A stretch of DNA of 64,000 nt from Thiopseudomonas alkaliphila (GCF_001267175.1 NZ_CP012358.1:2417001-2481000); one strand, 5' to 3'. Positions 39,991 through 50,537 are shown, numbered from the stretch's first letter. Notes: generated from the letters alone by a model not told the origin. A program made the numbers and translations.

Positions 39991-40671
39991 GTGCAACAGA
40001 CTAAGTATCCGTTATTGATTTTTGATTGGGATGGCACGTTGGTCGACTCGATTGAACGTATCGTGCAATCGGTACGCCATGCGGCCGAGCGTAATCACAT
40101 GGTGCAGCGTGAAGAGTACGCCATTCGCGGGATTATTGGCTTGTCATTAGCTGATGCCTTTGCGGTGCTGTATCCCGCGCAAGCGACAGATAGTGCACTA
40201 CGCCAGCAATTTATTGAAGATTACAGTCAGCATTATATCGCTCAAGAAAGTACGCCTTCTGCGTTTTACCCCCATGTGCGTGAGCAGTTAGAGCGCTTTA
40301 AAGAACAGGGTTACCAGTTAGCAGTAGCGACTGGAAAAAGTCGACGTGGGTTAGATCGCGTTTTAATTGGGCACAAGTTACAGCAGTTTTTTGATATTAC
40401 TCGTTGCGCTGATGAGACCCAAGGTAAGCCGCATCCACAGATGTTGCATGAAATACTGGCTTACTGTGGTAAAACACCCGCACAGGCAGTCATGGTGGGT
40501 GATTCGCCGTTTGACTTGCAAATGGCGCATAACGCACAAATAGACAGTGTGGCGGTCAGTTATGGGGCTCAGCGCCTTGAAGTGCTGTTGCAAGAGCAGC
40601 CGCTGCATAGCATTGATTGTTTTTCCGCCTTAGCACCCTGGCTGGCAGAACAGTCATCGTTCCACCTTTAG
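39991..40671 (+). CDS. HAD-superfamily hydrolase (phosphoglycolate phosphatase-like)
   Basis: A 226-residue HAD phosphatase. Motif I is DWDGTLVDS with Asp12 and Asp14, motif II is ATGKSRRG, and motif III/IV is GKPHP followed by VMVGDSPFDLQMA. The cap is the small helical IA type. Substrate unknown; similarity to phosphoglycolate phosphatase and pyrophosphatase PpaX is only at superfamily level. GTG start with AGAGAGG upstream; part of rluC-HAD-sppA, an order shared with Pseudomonas. Confidence 0.88.
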   Translation: MQQTKYPLLIFDWDGTLVDSIERIVQSVRHAAERNHMVQREEYAIRGIIGLSLADAFAVLYPAQATDSALRQQFIEDYSQHYIAQESTPSAFYPHVREQLERFKEQGYQLAVATGKSRRGLDRVLIGHKLQQFFDITRCADETQGKPHPQMLHEILAYCGKTPAQAVMVGDSPFDLQMAHNAQIDSVAVSYGAQRLEVLLQEQPLHSIDCFSALAPWLAEQSSFHL

Positions 40672-40695
40672 ATTCAGTCGTAGAGAGAGTAATTT

Positions 40696-41676
40696 ATGCA
40701 ACCCCATGAGCCGCATCGCCCGTCACATCCTTTGGATGATAAGAGTTGGCAGATTTTAGAGCGTACTGTTCAGGCCAGCATCATTGAACAACGTCGCACC
40801 CGACGCTGGGGAATTTTCTTTAAGCTGTTAATGTTTACCTACCTATTGGTAATGCTTTTGGCTTTTTCGCCCCTGGCTTCGTTAGGCGATAAGCCAGAAA
40901 TTACAGGGCCGCATACGGCAGTAATTGAAGTAAAGGGAATGATTGCTGAGGACGAAGCTGCCAGTGCTGATCGCTTAGTGAGCGCCTTGCGTAAAGCGTT
41001 TAAGAGCAACGATACCAAAGGCATTGTTTTACGGATCAATAGTCCAGGTGGTAGCCCAGTACAGTCGGGCTATGTATACGATGAAATTAAGCGTTTGAAA
41101 GCCACTAAACCAGAACTCAAAGTCTATGCTGTGATCGCTGACTTGGGCGCTTCAGGCGCGTACTATATTGCCAGTGCCGCCGATGAGATTTACGCTGATA
41201 AAGCCAGCTTGGTGGGTTCAATTGGCGTAACTGCCGCTAGCTTTGGTTTTGTTGGCACTATGGAGAAACTGGGGGTTGAGCGCCGAGTGTATACCTCAGG
41301 TGAACATAAAGCGTTTTTAGATCCGTTTCAGCCAGCTAAAGAAGAAGAGGCAGAGTTTTGGCGCTCAGTGCTAGACACCACCCATCGGCAGTTTATTAAA
41401 AGTGTGAAAGATGGACGGGGTGAGCGCTTAAAAGATGCCGAACATCCTGAATTGTTCAGTGGTTTGATCTGGTCTGGCGAACAGGCATTAGTTCTGGGGT
41501 TAGTTGATCAGCTAGGCAGCACGAGTTTTGTTGCGCGTGAAGTTATTGGCGCAGAGAAAATTGTTGATTACACGGTGCAAGAGTCGCCCTTTGATCGCTT
41601 TGCTAAACGTTTTGGCGCCAGTGCCATGGGTAGTTTAGCTACTTGGCTAAGTAGTGAAGGCCCGCGTTTACAATAA
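40696..41676 (+). CDS. sppA: Signal peptide peptidase SppA (S49, short form)
   Basis: Membrane-bound serine protease that degrades cleaved signal peptides. The 326-residue protein has one N-terminal membrane segment (about 39-60) and a single S49 domain. The Ser/Lys dyad is Ser153 (GASGAYYIASAAD) and Lys205 (SGEHKAFLDPF), the same 52-residue spacing as in Bacillus SppA. It is about half the length of E. coli SppA, which is a duplicated protein. It ends a rluC operon and faces yceF. Confidence 0.92.
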   Translation: MQPHEPHRPSHPLDDKSWQILERTVQASIIEQRRTRRWGIFFKLLMFTYLLVMLLAFSPLASLGDKPEITGPHTAVIEVKGMIAEDEAASADRLVSALRKAFKSNDTKGIVLRINSPGGSPVQSGYVYDEIKRLKATKPELKVYAVIADLGASGAYYIASAADEIYADKASLVGSIGVTAASFGFVGTMEKLGVERRVYTSGEHKAFLDPFQPAKEEEAEFWRSVLDTTHRQFIKSVKDGRGERLKDAEHPELFSGLIWSGEQALVLGLVDQLGSTSFVAREVIGAEKIVDYTVQESPFDRFAKRFGASAMGSLATWLSSEGPRLQ

Positions 41677-41693
41677 GCGGATCCGTTCTAGTC

Positions 41694-41724
41694 GATTCAG
41701 CCAGCTTCTAGGGCTGGTTGAATC
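41694..41724. other. 12-bp hairpin between convergent sppA and yceF
   Basis: GATTCAGCCAGC (41694-41705) and GCTGGTTGAATC (41713-41724) pair with one G-U and a 7-base loop. No T-tract on either strand; probably an end-of-transcript structure shared by the two convergent genes. Confidence 0.55.
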
Positions 41725-41732
41725 TGGCTGGA

Positions 41733-42317
41733 TTAGGGGAGCCTTTGCCCGAGTTGCTGGAGCAGAGTCGTTAGTGCAATTAAGGGTAAGCCGATCAGTG
41801 CGGTAGGATCATCACTGCGCAGATAACGAAACAAACTAATCCCAAGACCTTCGGCCTTAAAACTGCCGGCGCAATCATAGGGCTGTTCAGCTTGCAGATA
41901 GCGCTCAATTTGTGCCGCTGATAGAGGACGAAACTTAACAGTGGTGCTAACGCAGTCGCTAAGCGATTGCTGGGTGGCGCTGTTTAATACAGTTAAACCG
42001 GTATAGAAATAAAGTTCTTGGTCACTGGCTGCCTGTAATTGCACAGTTGCTGCTTGGTGGGTGTGAGGCTTGCCTAGAATCTGTTGCTGGCGTACGCAGA
42101 CTTGATCAGAGCCAATAATTAAATGCTGGGGAAAGCGCTCGGCTAACGCCTGAGCTTTTTCTAAGGCTAAGCGTTGCACCAGTTGCTGAGGCGCCTCTTC
42201 TGGGCGCGGCGTTTCATCAATCGCTGGCGCTACCGCGCTAAACGGCAAGCCTAGGCGTTGCAGCAATTGTTGGCGATACGGCGAGCTAGAGGCAAGAATA
42301 ATCGGTAAATCTGTCAT
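41733..42317 (-). CDS. yceF: Maf-like nucleotide pyrophosphatase YceF
   Basis: Maf/Ham1-fold pyrophosphatase that hydrolyses non-canonical nucleotides; E. coli YceF prefers m7GTP. The start at 42317 (MTDLPIILASSSPYRQQLLQRLG) gives 194 residues; the longer frame to 42398 runs into the ffh promoter region. Motifs seen are ASSSPYR, IIGSDQVC and GSFKAEGLG. Position beside rluC/sppA supports YceF over the dTTP-type Maf. In Pseudomonas the next genes are yceD-rpmF-plsX, but here ffh follows, marking a rearrangement junction. Confidence 0.9.
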   Translation of the reverse strand: MTDLPIILASSSPYRQQLLQRLGLPFSAVAPAIDETPRPEEAPQQLVQRLALEKAQALAERFPQHLIIGSDQVCVRQQQILGKPHTHQAATVQLQAASDQELYFYTGLTVLNSATQQSLSDCVSTTVKFRPLSAAQIERYLQAEQPYDCAGSFKAEGLGISLFRYLRSDDPTALIGLPLIALTTLLQQLGQRLP

Positions 42318-42425
42318 AAAGGGCGAGCTAATTTGGTCAGAGGCAAGTGTCAGCACTGTCGTCAGGTCAGGGTTCAGGTATACTTCGCCTATTAACAAAA
42401 GCAGTACCCCGTATGAGGACCATGC

Positions 42426-43802
42426 ATGTTTGAGAATTTAACAGAACGCCTGTCACAGACATTACGTAATGTTACGGGCAAAGCGCGTCTGAGTGAAGAC
42501 AATATTAAAGATACCCTGCGTGAAGTGCGCATGGCGTTATTAGAAGCCGACGTGGCTTTGCCGGTGGTTAAAGATTTTGTCAATGCAGTGCGTGAGCGTG
42601 CAGTCGGTACTGAGGTATCTAAAAGCCTGACGCCAGGCCAAGCCTTTGTCAAAATTGTGCAGGCTGAGCTAGAAAGCATGATGGGTGAGGCTAACGAAGA
42701 CCTAGCCCTAAATGCTGCGCCACCCGCTGTGATTTTAATGGCGGGCTTACAGGGGGCGGGTAAAACCACTACCGTCGGTAAGCTGGCGCGCTTTTTAAAA
42801 GAGCGCAAGAAAAAGTCGGTGATGGTGGTGTCGGCCGACGTTTATCGCCCAGCAGCCATTAAGCAGTTAGAAACCCTTGCTGAGGAAGTGGGCGTTACTT
42901 TCTTTCCCTCAGATATTAGCCAAAAGCCAGTAGACATTGCTCAGGCTGCAATTCAACAAGCCAAGCTTAAGTTTATTGATGTGGTGCTGGTGGATACCGC
43001 TGGTCGCTTAGCTATTGATAGCGACATGATGGCAGAGATCAGTCAGTTGCACGCTGCGATTAATCCAGTGGAAACACTGTTCGTGGTGGATGCGATGACT
43101 GGTCAAGATGCGGCCAACACAGCTAAAGCCTTTAATGATGCTTTGCCACTCACGGGTGTGGTGTTAACCAAGGTTGACGGGGATGCCAGAGGCGGTGCGG
43201 CGTTATCGGTGCGTGCCATCACAGGTAAGCCGATTAAGTTTTTAGGGATGGGTGAGAAAAGCGAAGCGCTGGATCCTTTTCATCCTGATCGAGTGGCTTC
43301 GCGGATTCTGGGCATGGGCGATGTTCTGAGCTTAATTGAACAGGCAGAGCAAACCCTTGACCGAGAAAAAGCGGAAAAGCTAACCAAAAAGCTGAAAAAA
43401 GGTCAGGGCTTTGACCTAGAAGACTTCCGCGATCAGCTGCAACAAATGAACAATATGGGCGGCTTGGGTGGTTTGTTGGACAAAATGCCCAGTATTGGTG
43501 GGGTTAATCTTGCGCAAGCAGGCGTGCAAGGGGCCGCAGAAAAGCAGTTTAAGCAGATGGAAGCCTTGATTAACTCGATGACTCCGCAAGAACGACGCAA
43601 CCCTGAAATTATCAGTGGCTCCCGTCGCCGTCGGATTGCCCAAGGGGCTGGCGCGCAAATTCAGGATGTGAGTCGTCTGATTAAACAGCATAAACAGATG
43701 CAGAAAATGATGAAGCGAATTACCGGCAAGGGCGGCATGGGCAAGATGATGCGCGGCCTTGGCGGAATGATTCCAGGGATGGGAAAAATGCCTAAGTTGT
43801 AG
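42426..43802 (+). CDS. ffh: Signal recognition particle GTPase Ffh
   Basis: Protein part of the SRP; binds 4.5S RNA and signal sequences of nascent membrane proteins and pairs with FtsY. It has 458 residues: N domain (1-85), G domain with P-loop GLQGAGKTT (107-115), VDTAGR and TKVDGDARGG, and a methionine-rich M domain (about 330-458, ending in MRGLGGMIPGMGKMPKL). GAGGA precedes the ATG. Followed by the rpsP operon as in Pseudomonas. Confidence 0.98.
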   Translation: MFENLTERLSQTLRNVTGKARLSEDNIKDTLREVRMALLEADVALPVVKDFVNAVRERAVGTEVSKSLTPGQAFVKIVQAELESMMGEANEDLALNAAPPAVILMAGLQGAGKTTTVGKLARFLKERKKKSVMVVSADVYRPAAIKQLETLAEEVGVTFFPSDISQKPVDIAQAAIQQAKLKFIDVVLVDTAGRLAIDSDMMAEISQLHAAINPVETLFVVDAMTGQDAANTAKAFNDALPLTGVVLTKVDGDARGGAALSVRAITGKPIKFLGMGEKSEALDPFHPDRVASRILGMGDVLSLIEQAEQTLDREKAEKLTKKLKKGQGFDLEDFRDQLQQMNNMGGLGGLLDKMPSIGGVNLAQAGVQGAAEKQFKQMEALINSMTPQERRNPEIISGSRRRRIAQGAGAQIQDVSRLIKQHKQMQKMMKRITGKGGMGKMMRGLGGMIPGMGKMPKL

Positions 43803-43840
43803 TGATTAACTTGGGCGCTAGGGCGCTTTTGAAAATGGAC

Positions 43841-43869
43841 TAGGCAAAGCGCCTGATACAACGTAGAAT
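43841..43869 (+). promoter_or_regulatory. Promoter of the rpsP-rimM-trmD-rplS operon
   Basis: TAGGCA (43841-43846), a 17-base spacer and TAGAAT (43864-43869). A hairpin made from GGCGC and GCGCC arms (43822-43853) overlaps its -35 region and could help end ffh transcription. Confidence 0.6.
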
Positions 43870-43937
43870 ATGCGACCGTTTGGGCCTTGGCCTAAATGTG
43901 TCCGCTTGATTTAAGCATTAACAAACAGGAAAACCTA

Positions 43938-44195
43938 ATGGTAACTATTCGATTAGCACGTGGTGGCTCTAAAAAGCGCCCTTTCTATCATTTAACAGTT
44001 GCTGATAGCCGCAAAGCACGTAATGGTCGCTTTGTTGAGCGTATTGGCTTCTTTAACCCAATCGCCACTGGTGGTGAAGTACGTCTCTCAGTTAACCAAG
44101 AGCGCGCTAACTACTGGTTAAGCCAAGGTGCACAGCCATCTGAGCGTGTTGCACAGTTACTGAAAGATGCAGCTGCAACACCTGCTGCGGTTTAA
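43938..44195 (+). CDS. rpsP: 30S ribosomal protein S16
   Basis: Small-subunit protein needed for 30S assembly. From the ATG at 43938 (AGGAAA upstream) it has 85 residues beginning [31 protein letters not shown] is also conserved. The longer frame to 43896 is leader. First gene of the classic rpsP-rimM-trmD-rplS operon. Confidence 0.98.
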   Translation: MVTIRLARGGSKKRPFYHLTVADSRKARNGRFVERIGFFNPIATGGEVRLSVNQERANYWLSQGAQPSERVAQLLKDAAATPAAV

Positions 44196-44203
44196 TTTCA
44201 GTG

Positions 44204-44737
44204 ATGTCTGCCTCCAGCACTTCAAATAATTTAGTCGTTCTCGGCAAAATCGGCGCGGTGCATGGTGTGCGTGGAGAAGTAAAGATTCACTCTTTTACTG
44301 ATCCGATGGAAAACCTGTTGGATTACCCAGTTTGGACTTTACGTTCAGCAGGAGTGCTCAAGCAGGTCAAGTTGGAGAGTGCTCGCTTTCAGGGCAAGGG
44401 GCTAGTCGCTCGCATTCAGGGCTTAGATGATCGGGAAGAGGCGCGTACTCTGACGGGTTACGAGATCTGTGTGGCGATTGATGAATTACCTGAGCTGGCT
44501 GAGGGAGAGTTTTACTGGCATCAACTTGAAGGTCTAAAGGTGATTAACCAAGCGCAGCAATTGCTGGGTAAGGTCGATCATTTATTAGCGACTGGCGCAA
44601 ATGATGTATTGGTGGTGAAGCCCTGTGTGGATAGCCTCGATGATCGTGAGCGTTTATTGCCCTATACCGAACACTGTGTGTTGGCTGTGGATCTCGCCGC
44701 TGAAGTAATTCAGGTGGAGTGGGACGCTGATTTTTGA
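44204..44737 (+). CDS. rimM: 16S rRNA processing protein RimM
   Basis: Assembly factor for the 30S head that binds S19. It has 177 residues from ATG 44204 (GTG 44201 is an alternative; neither has a strong ribosome-binding site). The N-terminal RimM domain has VVLGKIGAVHGVRGEVKIHSF; the C-terminal PRC-barrel has FYWHQLEGLKV and LLPYTEHCVL. Eight bases after rpsP. Confidence 0.95.
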   Translation: MSASSTSNNLVVLGKIGAVHGVRGEVKIHSFTDPMENLLDYPVWTLRSAGVLKQVKLESARFQGKGLVARIQGLDDREEARTLTGYEICVAIDELPELAEGEFYWHQLEGLKVINQAQQLLGKVDHLLATGANDVLVVKPCVDSLDDRERLLPYTEHCVLAVDLAAEVIQVEWDADF

Positions 44738-44749
44738 TGAGGGATTCCT

Positions 44750-45493
44750 TTGCAGGTTGAAGTCATCAGCATCTTTCCGGAGATGTTTAGCGCCTTAACA
44801 GAATATGGCATTACCAGTCGTGCAGTGAAGCAGGGGATTTTGCAGCTGAATTGCTGGAACCCACGAAGTTTTACTGAAGACCGACACCAAACCGTAGATG
44901 ATCGTCCATTTGGCGGTGGTCCGGGTATGGTGATGAAAATCGAGCCATTAGAGCGCGCTTTAGCGGCGGCAAAGCAAGCGGTTAATGGGCGGGCGAAAGT
45001 TATTTATTTGTCGCCGCAGGGTCGTCAACTGAAGCAGGCGGCTGTTACGGAATTAGCGAAAGAGTCTGCAATGATTTTAATTGCAGGGCGTTATGAAGGC
45101 ATTGATGAGCGCTTTATTGAGGCGCACGTTGATGAAGAATGGTCAATCGGAGATTACGTCCTGTCTGGCGGTGAATTGCCAGCCATGGTTCTGGTTGACG
45201 CGGTAACGCGGTTACTGCCTGGGGCACTAAACCACGCAGATTCCGCTGAGGAAGACTCCTTTACAGATGGTCTCCTTGATTGCCCGCATTACACCCGTCC
45301 GGTGGAGTATGCAGGCAAGCGTGTTCCTGAGGTGCTGCTTAGCGGTCACCATGAACACATCCGGCGCTGGCGATTGCAGCAAGCCTTAGGGCGTACTGCA
45401 GAGCGTCGCGCTGATCTTCTGGATTGCCGCTCGCTTTCTGGAGAAGAGCAAGAGCTGCTTGAGGAATATTTCCGCGAGCAGGACGATAGATAA
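44750..45493 (+). CDS. trmD: tRNA (guanine-N1-)-methyltransferase TrmD
   Basis: SPOUT methyltransferase that makes m1G37 next to the anticodon, preventing frameshifting. It has 247 residues with the trefoil-knot SAM site [23 protein letters not shown] and [20 protein letters not shown]. The start is TTG at 44750, supported by GAGGGA at 44739-44744; no upstream ATG fits. The TTG may keep TrmD below ribosomal protein levels in this operon. [18 protein letters not shown] is fully conserved. Confidence 0.96.
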   Translation: MQVEVISIFPEMFSALTEYGITSRAVKQGILQLNCWNPRSFTEDRHQTVDDRPFGGGPGMVMKIEPLERALAAAKQAVNGRAKVIYLSPQGRQLKQAAVTELAKESAMILIAGRYEGIDERFIEAHVDEEWSIGDYVLSGGELPAMVLVDAVTRLLPGALNHADSAEEDSFTDGLLDCPHYTRPVEYAGKRVPEVLLSGHHEHIRRWRLQQALGRTAERRADLLDCRSLSGEEQELLEEYFREQDDR

Positions 45494-45546
45494 CGTATCG
45501 ATGGTAAGCCCATTTTAATTAAGTGGTTTGCCTTCAGGAGCAAAAG

Positions 45547-45900
45547 ATGACTAACAAAATTATTCAGCAGATCGAAGCTGAACAAATGACTAAAGAGATC
45601 CCAGCGTTTGCGCCGGGTGACACTGTAGTAGTTCAAGTTAAAGTAAAAGAAGGTGATCGTCAGCGCCTTCAGGCTTACGAAGGTGTTGTAATTCGTAAGC
45701 GTAACCGTGGTTTAAACAGCGGTTTTACTGTACGTAAAATTTCTAGCGGTGTAGGTGTTGAGCGTACTTTCCAAACCTACAGCCCAATCGTAGAAAGCAT
45801 CACTGTTAAGCGTCGTGGTGATGTACGTAAAGCTAAGCTTTACTACTTACGCGCTCTGTCTGGTAAGGCAGCACGTATTAAAGAAAAACTGTCTCGCTAA
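45547..45900 (+). CDS. rplS: 50S ribosomal protein L19
   Basis: Large-subunit protein at the subunit interface. From the ATG at 45547 (CAGGAG upstream) it has 117 residues: [14 protein letters not shown], then [20 protein letters not shown] and the conserved [20 protein letters not shown]. Last gene of the operon, followed by a strong terminator. Confidence 0.98.
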   Translation: MTNKIIQQIEAEQMTKEIPAFAPGDTVVVQVKVKEGDRQRLQAYEGVVIRKRNRGLNSGFTVRKISSGVGVERTFQTYSPIVESITVKRRGDVRKAKLYYLRALSGKAARIKEKLSR

Positions 45901-45917
45901 GATCGAGTCAGCGTTTC

Positions 45918-45948
45918 AAAAAAAGCAGCCGAAGGGCTGCTTTTTTTT
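45918..45948 (+). terminator. Rho-independent terminator after rplS
   Basis: GCAGCC (45925-45930) and GGCTGC (45935-45940) with flanking A and T runs of seven or eight bases give a strong, potentially bidirectional terminator. The 185 bases after it, up to azlC, hold only possible promoter elements. Confidence 0.95.
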
Positions 45949-46133
45949 GCTAATAACCTGGCTCCTATCTACTGATTTAGGTTAAAGCCAGTGATAGTTT
46001 TTTATAGCTTGAAGATACAAAGCTATAACTTCTTTCATTTTAACTGAGAGCGGATAGTTAGATAAGCTATGCAATTGAATCAATAACTTGAATAACTGGT
46101 TATACTGCTAAATTATTTTGCTCTGAGCGTAAT

Positions 46134-46826
46134 ATGACATTTACTCGGCAACTGATGAAAGGTGCGAGCGATAGTTTCCCGATGCTGGTCGGTGCGGCAC
46201 CGTTCGGCGTAATTTATGGTGCATTAGCATTATCGGCAGGGTTAACGCCTAGTCAGGCAGTAGCTATGTCGTTATTAGTGTTTGCTGGGTCTGCACAGTT
46301 TATTGTGCTGAGCTTATTAGGAGCAAGTGCCAGTATTATTGTTATTCTGCTGACTACTTTAGTGATTAATTTACGTCATGCACTGTATAGCGCTACTTTG
46401 CAACCTTATGTGCGCCATTTATCGCGGCGCTGGCGGATGATGTTAGCCTTTGGCTTAACGGATGAGTCCTTTGCTGTAGTGCAGCAGAAATATTTACAGG
46501 CGGAGCAGCAACCTTATCGTGAGGCTTATTTTTTGGGCTCAGTAGCGATGATGTATTCAGGTTGGCAATTGTTTACTTTAATGGGGGTAGCTTTTGGCCG
46601 GGCAATGCCAGAGCTGGCGAGCTGGGGATTAGACTTTGCCATGCTAGCGACTTTTATTGGAATTGTGGTGCCGCAGTTGAAGCATAGGCCGCAGTTATGC
46701 GCAGCACTGGTGGCTGCTGCGGTATCATTAATTACCTTTAGTTTGCCATATAAAATAGGTTTGATGCTTTCTGCAGTGGCTGGAGTTTTAGCGGGCATGC
46801 ATTGTCAGCGCTGGGTGAGGCCCTAA
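46134..46826 (+). CDS. azlC: AzlC-family branched-chain amino acid exporter, large subunit
   Basis: Inner-membrane permease subunit of 230 residues with about five or six hydrophobic segments. The family signature is SFPMLVGAAPFGVIYGALA near the N-terminus, then FAGSAQFI and NLRHALYSATL. The E. coli counterpart YgaZ exports valine with YgaH. Its stop overlaps the azlD start (TAATG). The ilv genes are in the same window but about 12 kb away. Confidence 0.88.
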   Translation: MTFTRQLMKGASDSFPMLVGAAPFGVIYGALALSAGLTPSQAVAMSLLVFAGSAQFIVLSLLGASASIIVILLTTLVINLRHALYSATLQPYVRHLSRRWRMMLAFGLTDESFAVVQQKYLQAEQQPYREAYFLGSVAMMYSGWQLFTLMGVAFGRAMPELASWGLDFAMLATFIGIVVPQLKHRPQLCAALVAAAVSLITFSLPYKIGLMLSAVAGVLAGMHCQRWVRP

Positions 46827-47140
46827 TGAAAGTTTGGCTAAGTATTGTAGGAATGGCGTTGATTACCTTTGTTATCCGCTACAGTTTTTTTGCTTTTCCA
46901 CAAATGCGTTTTAGCTCCAAAATAACCCAGGCTCTGAATTATGTGCCGATTTCGGTACTGACGGCAATTATTGTCCCTGGTCTAGTAATGCCAGAAGGTG
47001 AATGGGCGTTACAGTGGAGTAATGCTTACTTATTAGCGGGGATTGGCTGCATTGTAATTGCCGCTGTCACGCGCCATACCTTACTGACTATTGGTGGTGG
47101 GATGGCGCTGTTTATGTTGTTGCGTTATAGCTTTGGCTAG
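46826..47140 (+). CDS. azlD: AzlD-family branched-chain amino acid exporter, small subunit
   Basis: A 104-residue membrane protein with about four hydrophobic segments (ALITFVIRYSFFAF, VLTAIIVPGLVMP, YLLAGIGCIVIAAVT, GGGMALFMLLRY). Start at the ATG overlapping the azlC stop, with GGTGAGG upstream; the frame to 46802 is inside azlC. Forms the exporter with AzlC. Confidence 0.88.
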   Translation: MKVWLSIVGMALITFVIRYSFFAFPQMRFSSKITQALNYVPISVLTAIIVPGLVMPEGEWALQWSNAYLLAGIGCIVIAAVTRHTLLTIGGGMALFMLLRYSFG

Positions 47141-47150
47141 CTGTAGCGGC

Positions 47151-47188
47151 CACTTGCCTTGCATGTTGAGTGAAATATAAGGCAAGTG
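47151..47188. other. 10-bp hairpin between convergent azlD and dolP
   Basis: CACTTGCCTT (47151-47160) and AAGGCAAGTG (47179-47188) pair perfectly around an 18-base loop. No T-tract. Probably a shared transcript-end structure. Confidence 0.55.
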
Positions 47189-47201
47189 ACTTGGCTAAAG
47201 A

Positions 47202-48322
<1,121 letters not shown>

Positions 48323-48340
48323 TTAGCAATAAAAAGTGAG

Positions 48341-48712
48341 TTAAACGCCAAAGGCGTTTTCAATCCAATTGAAGTCTAATGAATTATCCGGCATTTTTGA
48401 AATAAACACAGCATCAAAACGACACGCTAGGTGTTGATAGTGAGGATGCTGCTGCAAAAAAGCTTGGGCGCTACGGGTTAGTTTTTGCTGTTTGAGCGCC
48501 GTAATACTTTCAAGGGCGCCACCCCATTGATGGTGGCGGCGAAAGCGAACTTCAACAAAAATCAGTAAATTATCTTGGCCACAAATCAGATCAATTTCCC
48601 CGTAGCGACAACTCCAATTTGTTTGCAACAAGGCTAATCCCGCACGTTGGAGGTACTGCGCTGCTAGCACCTCATAGTGCTGTCCTAGCTGTCGGGTATT
48701 AGGGGGTTGCAT
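48341..48712 (-). CDS. yraN: YraN-family (UPF0102) endonuclease-like protein
   Basis: A 123-residue protein with a restriction-endonuclease-like fold: GQHYEVLAAQYLQRAG, then the acidic motif GEIDLICGQDNLLIFVEVRFR. Function unproven in the family; a Holliday-junction-type or DNA-repair role has been suggested. ATG 48712 is chosen because the longer frame lies inside lpoA. Overlaps lpoA by 14 bases. Confidence 0.9.
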   Translation of the reverse strand: MQPPNTRQLGQHYEVLAAQYLQRAGLALLQTNWSCRYGEIDLICGQDNLLIFVEVRFRRHHQWGGALESITALKQQKLTRSAQAFLQQHPHYQHLACRFDAVFISKMPDNSLDFNWIENAFGV

Positions 48713-50432
48713 AATTAGGCAGTTCGATGAGTTTGCCGTCTTGAAGTTCAACCCAGTCAGTGTAACGTTCAACTTGACGCTTGTTGTTGAGGGATAAGAT
48801 ACCAGTTAAACCGTTAATTTGAGTATGGGCAATATTGCTAAATTGCTGATAACGTTTAGCTAACTGATAGGCGTCGGCACCAAAAGCATAAAAACGCCCC
48901 ATATTGCCTTTGGCTGCGGGCCATTTTTGAATGATGTCATTTTTTAGAGCAGAGTCTTCAATAAACCAAGGAATCTCGGTAAAGCGCACTCCGTTTAACT
49001 CTGCGCTCGGATCCTGATTAAAGTCTGAGATAGCCACTGAAATGGCATACACCGGTAGCGGTAAGTCATCACGCTGAATAAAGGGCAGTAAGCGTTTTGC
49101 TAGAGGTGGAGAGGTTTGTAAAAACACAAACTCGGCTTCTTGATCACTCGCTAGTTGCTTGGTGATTATTTGTTGTAGCGGATTGCCAGGTGCTAACTGA
49201 ATGGTTTGGGTGATACTGCCGCCCATTTGTTGAAAGGTGTGGCTAAACGCTGCCGTAGCGCGTTGGCTGAGCGGATGATCTGGGAGGCTGATAATAGCCG
49301 CTTTGGTCAGGCCTTCATTGGCTGCTTGTAAGGCAACTTGGCGCGCCTCATCTTCCGGTGAGATCCCAAACTGATATAAGTTGGGATTGATTGAAGGCTC
49401 AGTGGCTGGTAAATAATTTAAGGCTAGAGTAGGGATGGCGAACGTGGTTTTGTTACCGATTTGGCTAATCAGCTCACGCTCCCATGGCCCCACCAACAGT
49501 TCTACGCCATCGGTTTTAGCCGTTTGGTAGAAAGCATCTAGATTAGTCAGTTGCGTGCTATCGTAAAAACTAATGAAAGGGGCTTCACTGCCATCTTGCG
49601 CTTGGGCGCTAACAAAGCCTTCTCGAATGGCTTGTGCCGGCACAGCAAAGGGGCCGCTGCTTGGTAAAACCAAACTAATGTGTTGCAGTTGATGGTTGCT
49701 AAGACTTAATAAGTGGGTGATCGCTTGCGGCGGATACAGGCTAGCAGGGTGCTGTGGATGGTTTTGCTGCCATGCCTCAATTGCTTGCTGTTGTATGTTT
49801 AAAGGGGTCGGCTGACGCACTAGTTTAGCCAGCTCAACCCATTGCTGCAGTTCAGGGTTGGCACTAGTAAAAGACGCTAATGGCAATTGATTGACTAGCC
49901 GCCAAATTGCCTCACGGTTGTGTTGGGCTAGATAAGGCGTATCCAAGCCTTGATTCAGCGCTAGCCGTAACTGCAACGCCTGTTCGGGCTGCTTTTGTTG
50001 CTCTAATAGATTTGCTTCGGCTAAGCTAAAGCGCTGGGCTAACTGCTCGGGAATAGCGGCTGCTGATTTAGCGGCCTGCAGTGCGCGATGAGCTTGCTCA
50101 GTGCGCTGCTCGTTTAAGGCTAACTCGGCGCTAATTAGCTGTAAAAGCAACTGTTGCTCAGAGGTTAATAGCGTTGGGTCGACTAGACTTAATGCTTGCT
50201 TAGCTTGGATTGGCTGCCCTTGTAGACTAAATAAATCAGCGGCCTCTAATCGGCTGCTGCTTGCACTGGCAGGTGCTTGTTGTTGCGCTTGAGCCAGTAG
50301 CTGCTCAGCAGTTTGCGTAGGTTGAGCGGGTGTACTGCTATTTTTTTGCGGCAATGATTGTAAGCAGCCAGATAATAAGCTGAGCGTGCCTAAGGCGATG
50401 AACGTCCTGAATATTTTTGAGGGGGCAAACAT
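48699..50432 (-). CDS. lpoA: Penicillin-binding protein activator LpoA
   Basis: Outer-membrane lipoprotein that activates the class A penicillin-binding protein PBP1a. It has 577 residues: signal peptide with lipobox LSGC (Cys23), an N-terminal TPR-like part (about 40-260, Gln- and Ala-rich) and a C-terminal domain of the periplasmic-binding-protein fold (about 270-570; LVLPSSGPFAVPAQAIREGF, VELLVGPWERELI). AGGAG precedes the ATG. Divergent from rsmI, first gene of lpoA-yraN-gmhA-dolP. Confidence 0.92.
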   Translation of the reverse strand: MFAPSKIFRTFIALGTLSLLSGCLQSLPQKNSSTPAQPTQTAEQLLAQAQQQAPASASSSRLEAADLFSLQGQPIQAKQALSLVDPTLLTSEQQLLLQLISAELALNEQRTEQAHRALQAAKSAAAIPEQLAQRFSLAEANLLEQQKQPEQALQLRLALNQGLDTPYLAQHNREAIWRLVNQLPLASFTSANPELQQWVELAKLVRQPTPLNIQQQAIEAWQQNHPQHPASLYPPQAITHLLSLSNHQLQHISLVLPSSGPFAVPAQAIREGFVSAQAQDGSEAPFISFYDSTQLTNLDAFYQTAKTDGVELLVGPWERELISQIGNKTTFAIPTLALNYLPATEPSINPNLYQFGISPEDEARQVALQAANEGLTKAAIISLPDHPLSQRATAAFSHTFQQMGGSITQTIQLAPGNPLQQIITKQLASDQEAEFVFLQTSPPLAKRLLPFIQRDDLPLPVYAISVAISDFNQDPSAELNGVRFTEIPWFIEDSALKNDIIQKWPAAKGNMGRFYAFGADAYQLAKRYQQFSNIAHTQINGLTGILSLNNKRQVERYTDWVELQDGKLIELPNYATP

Positions 50433-50537
50433 TTAGCAAACTCCTAGTGAGCAACAAGGCGAACAATTGTACCTAAGCCAAGCAAAGGGTGCGATCTTGT
50501 AAGTGATAATCAGGTTACAATAACCACTTTTATTTCA

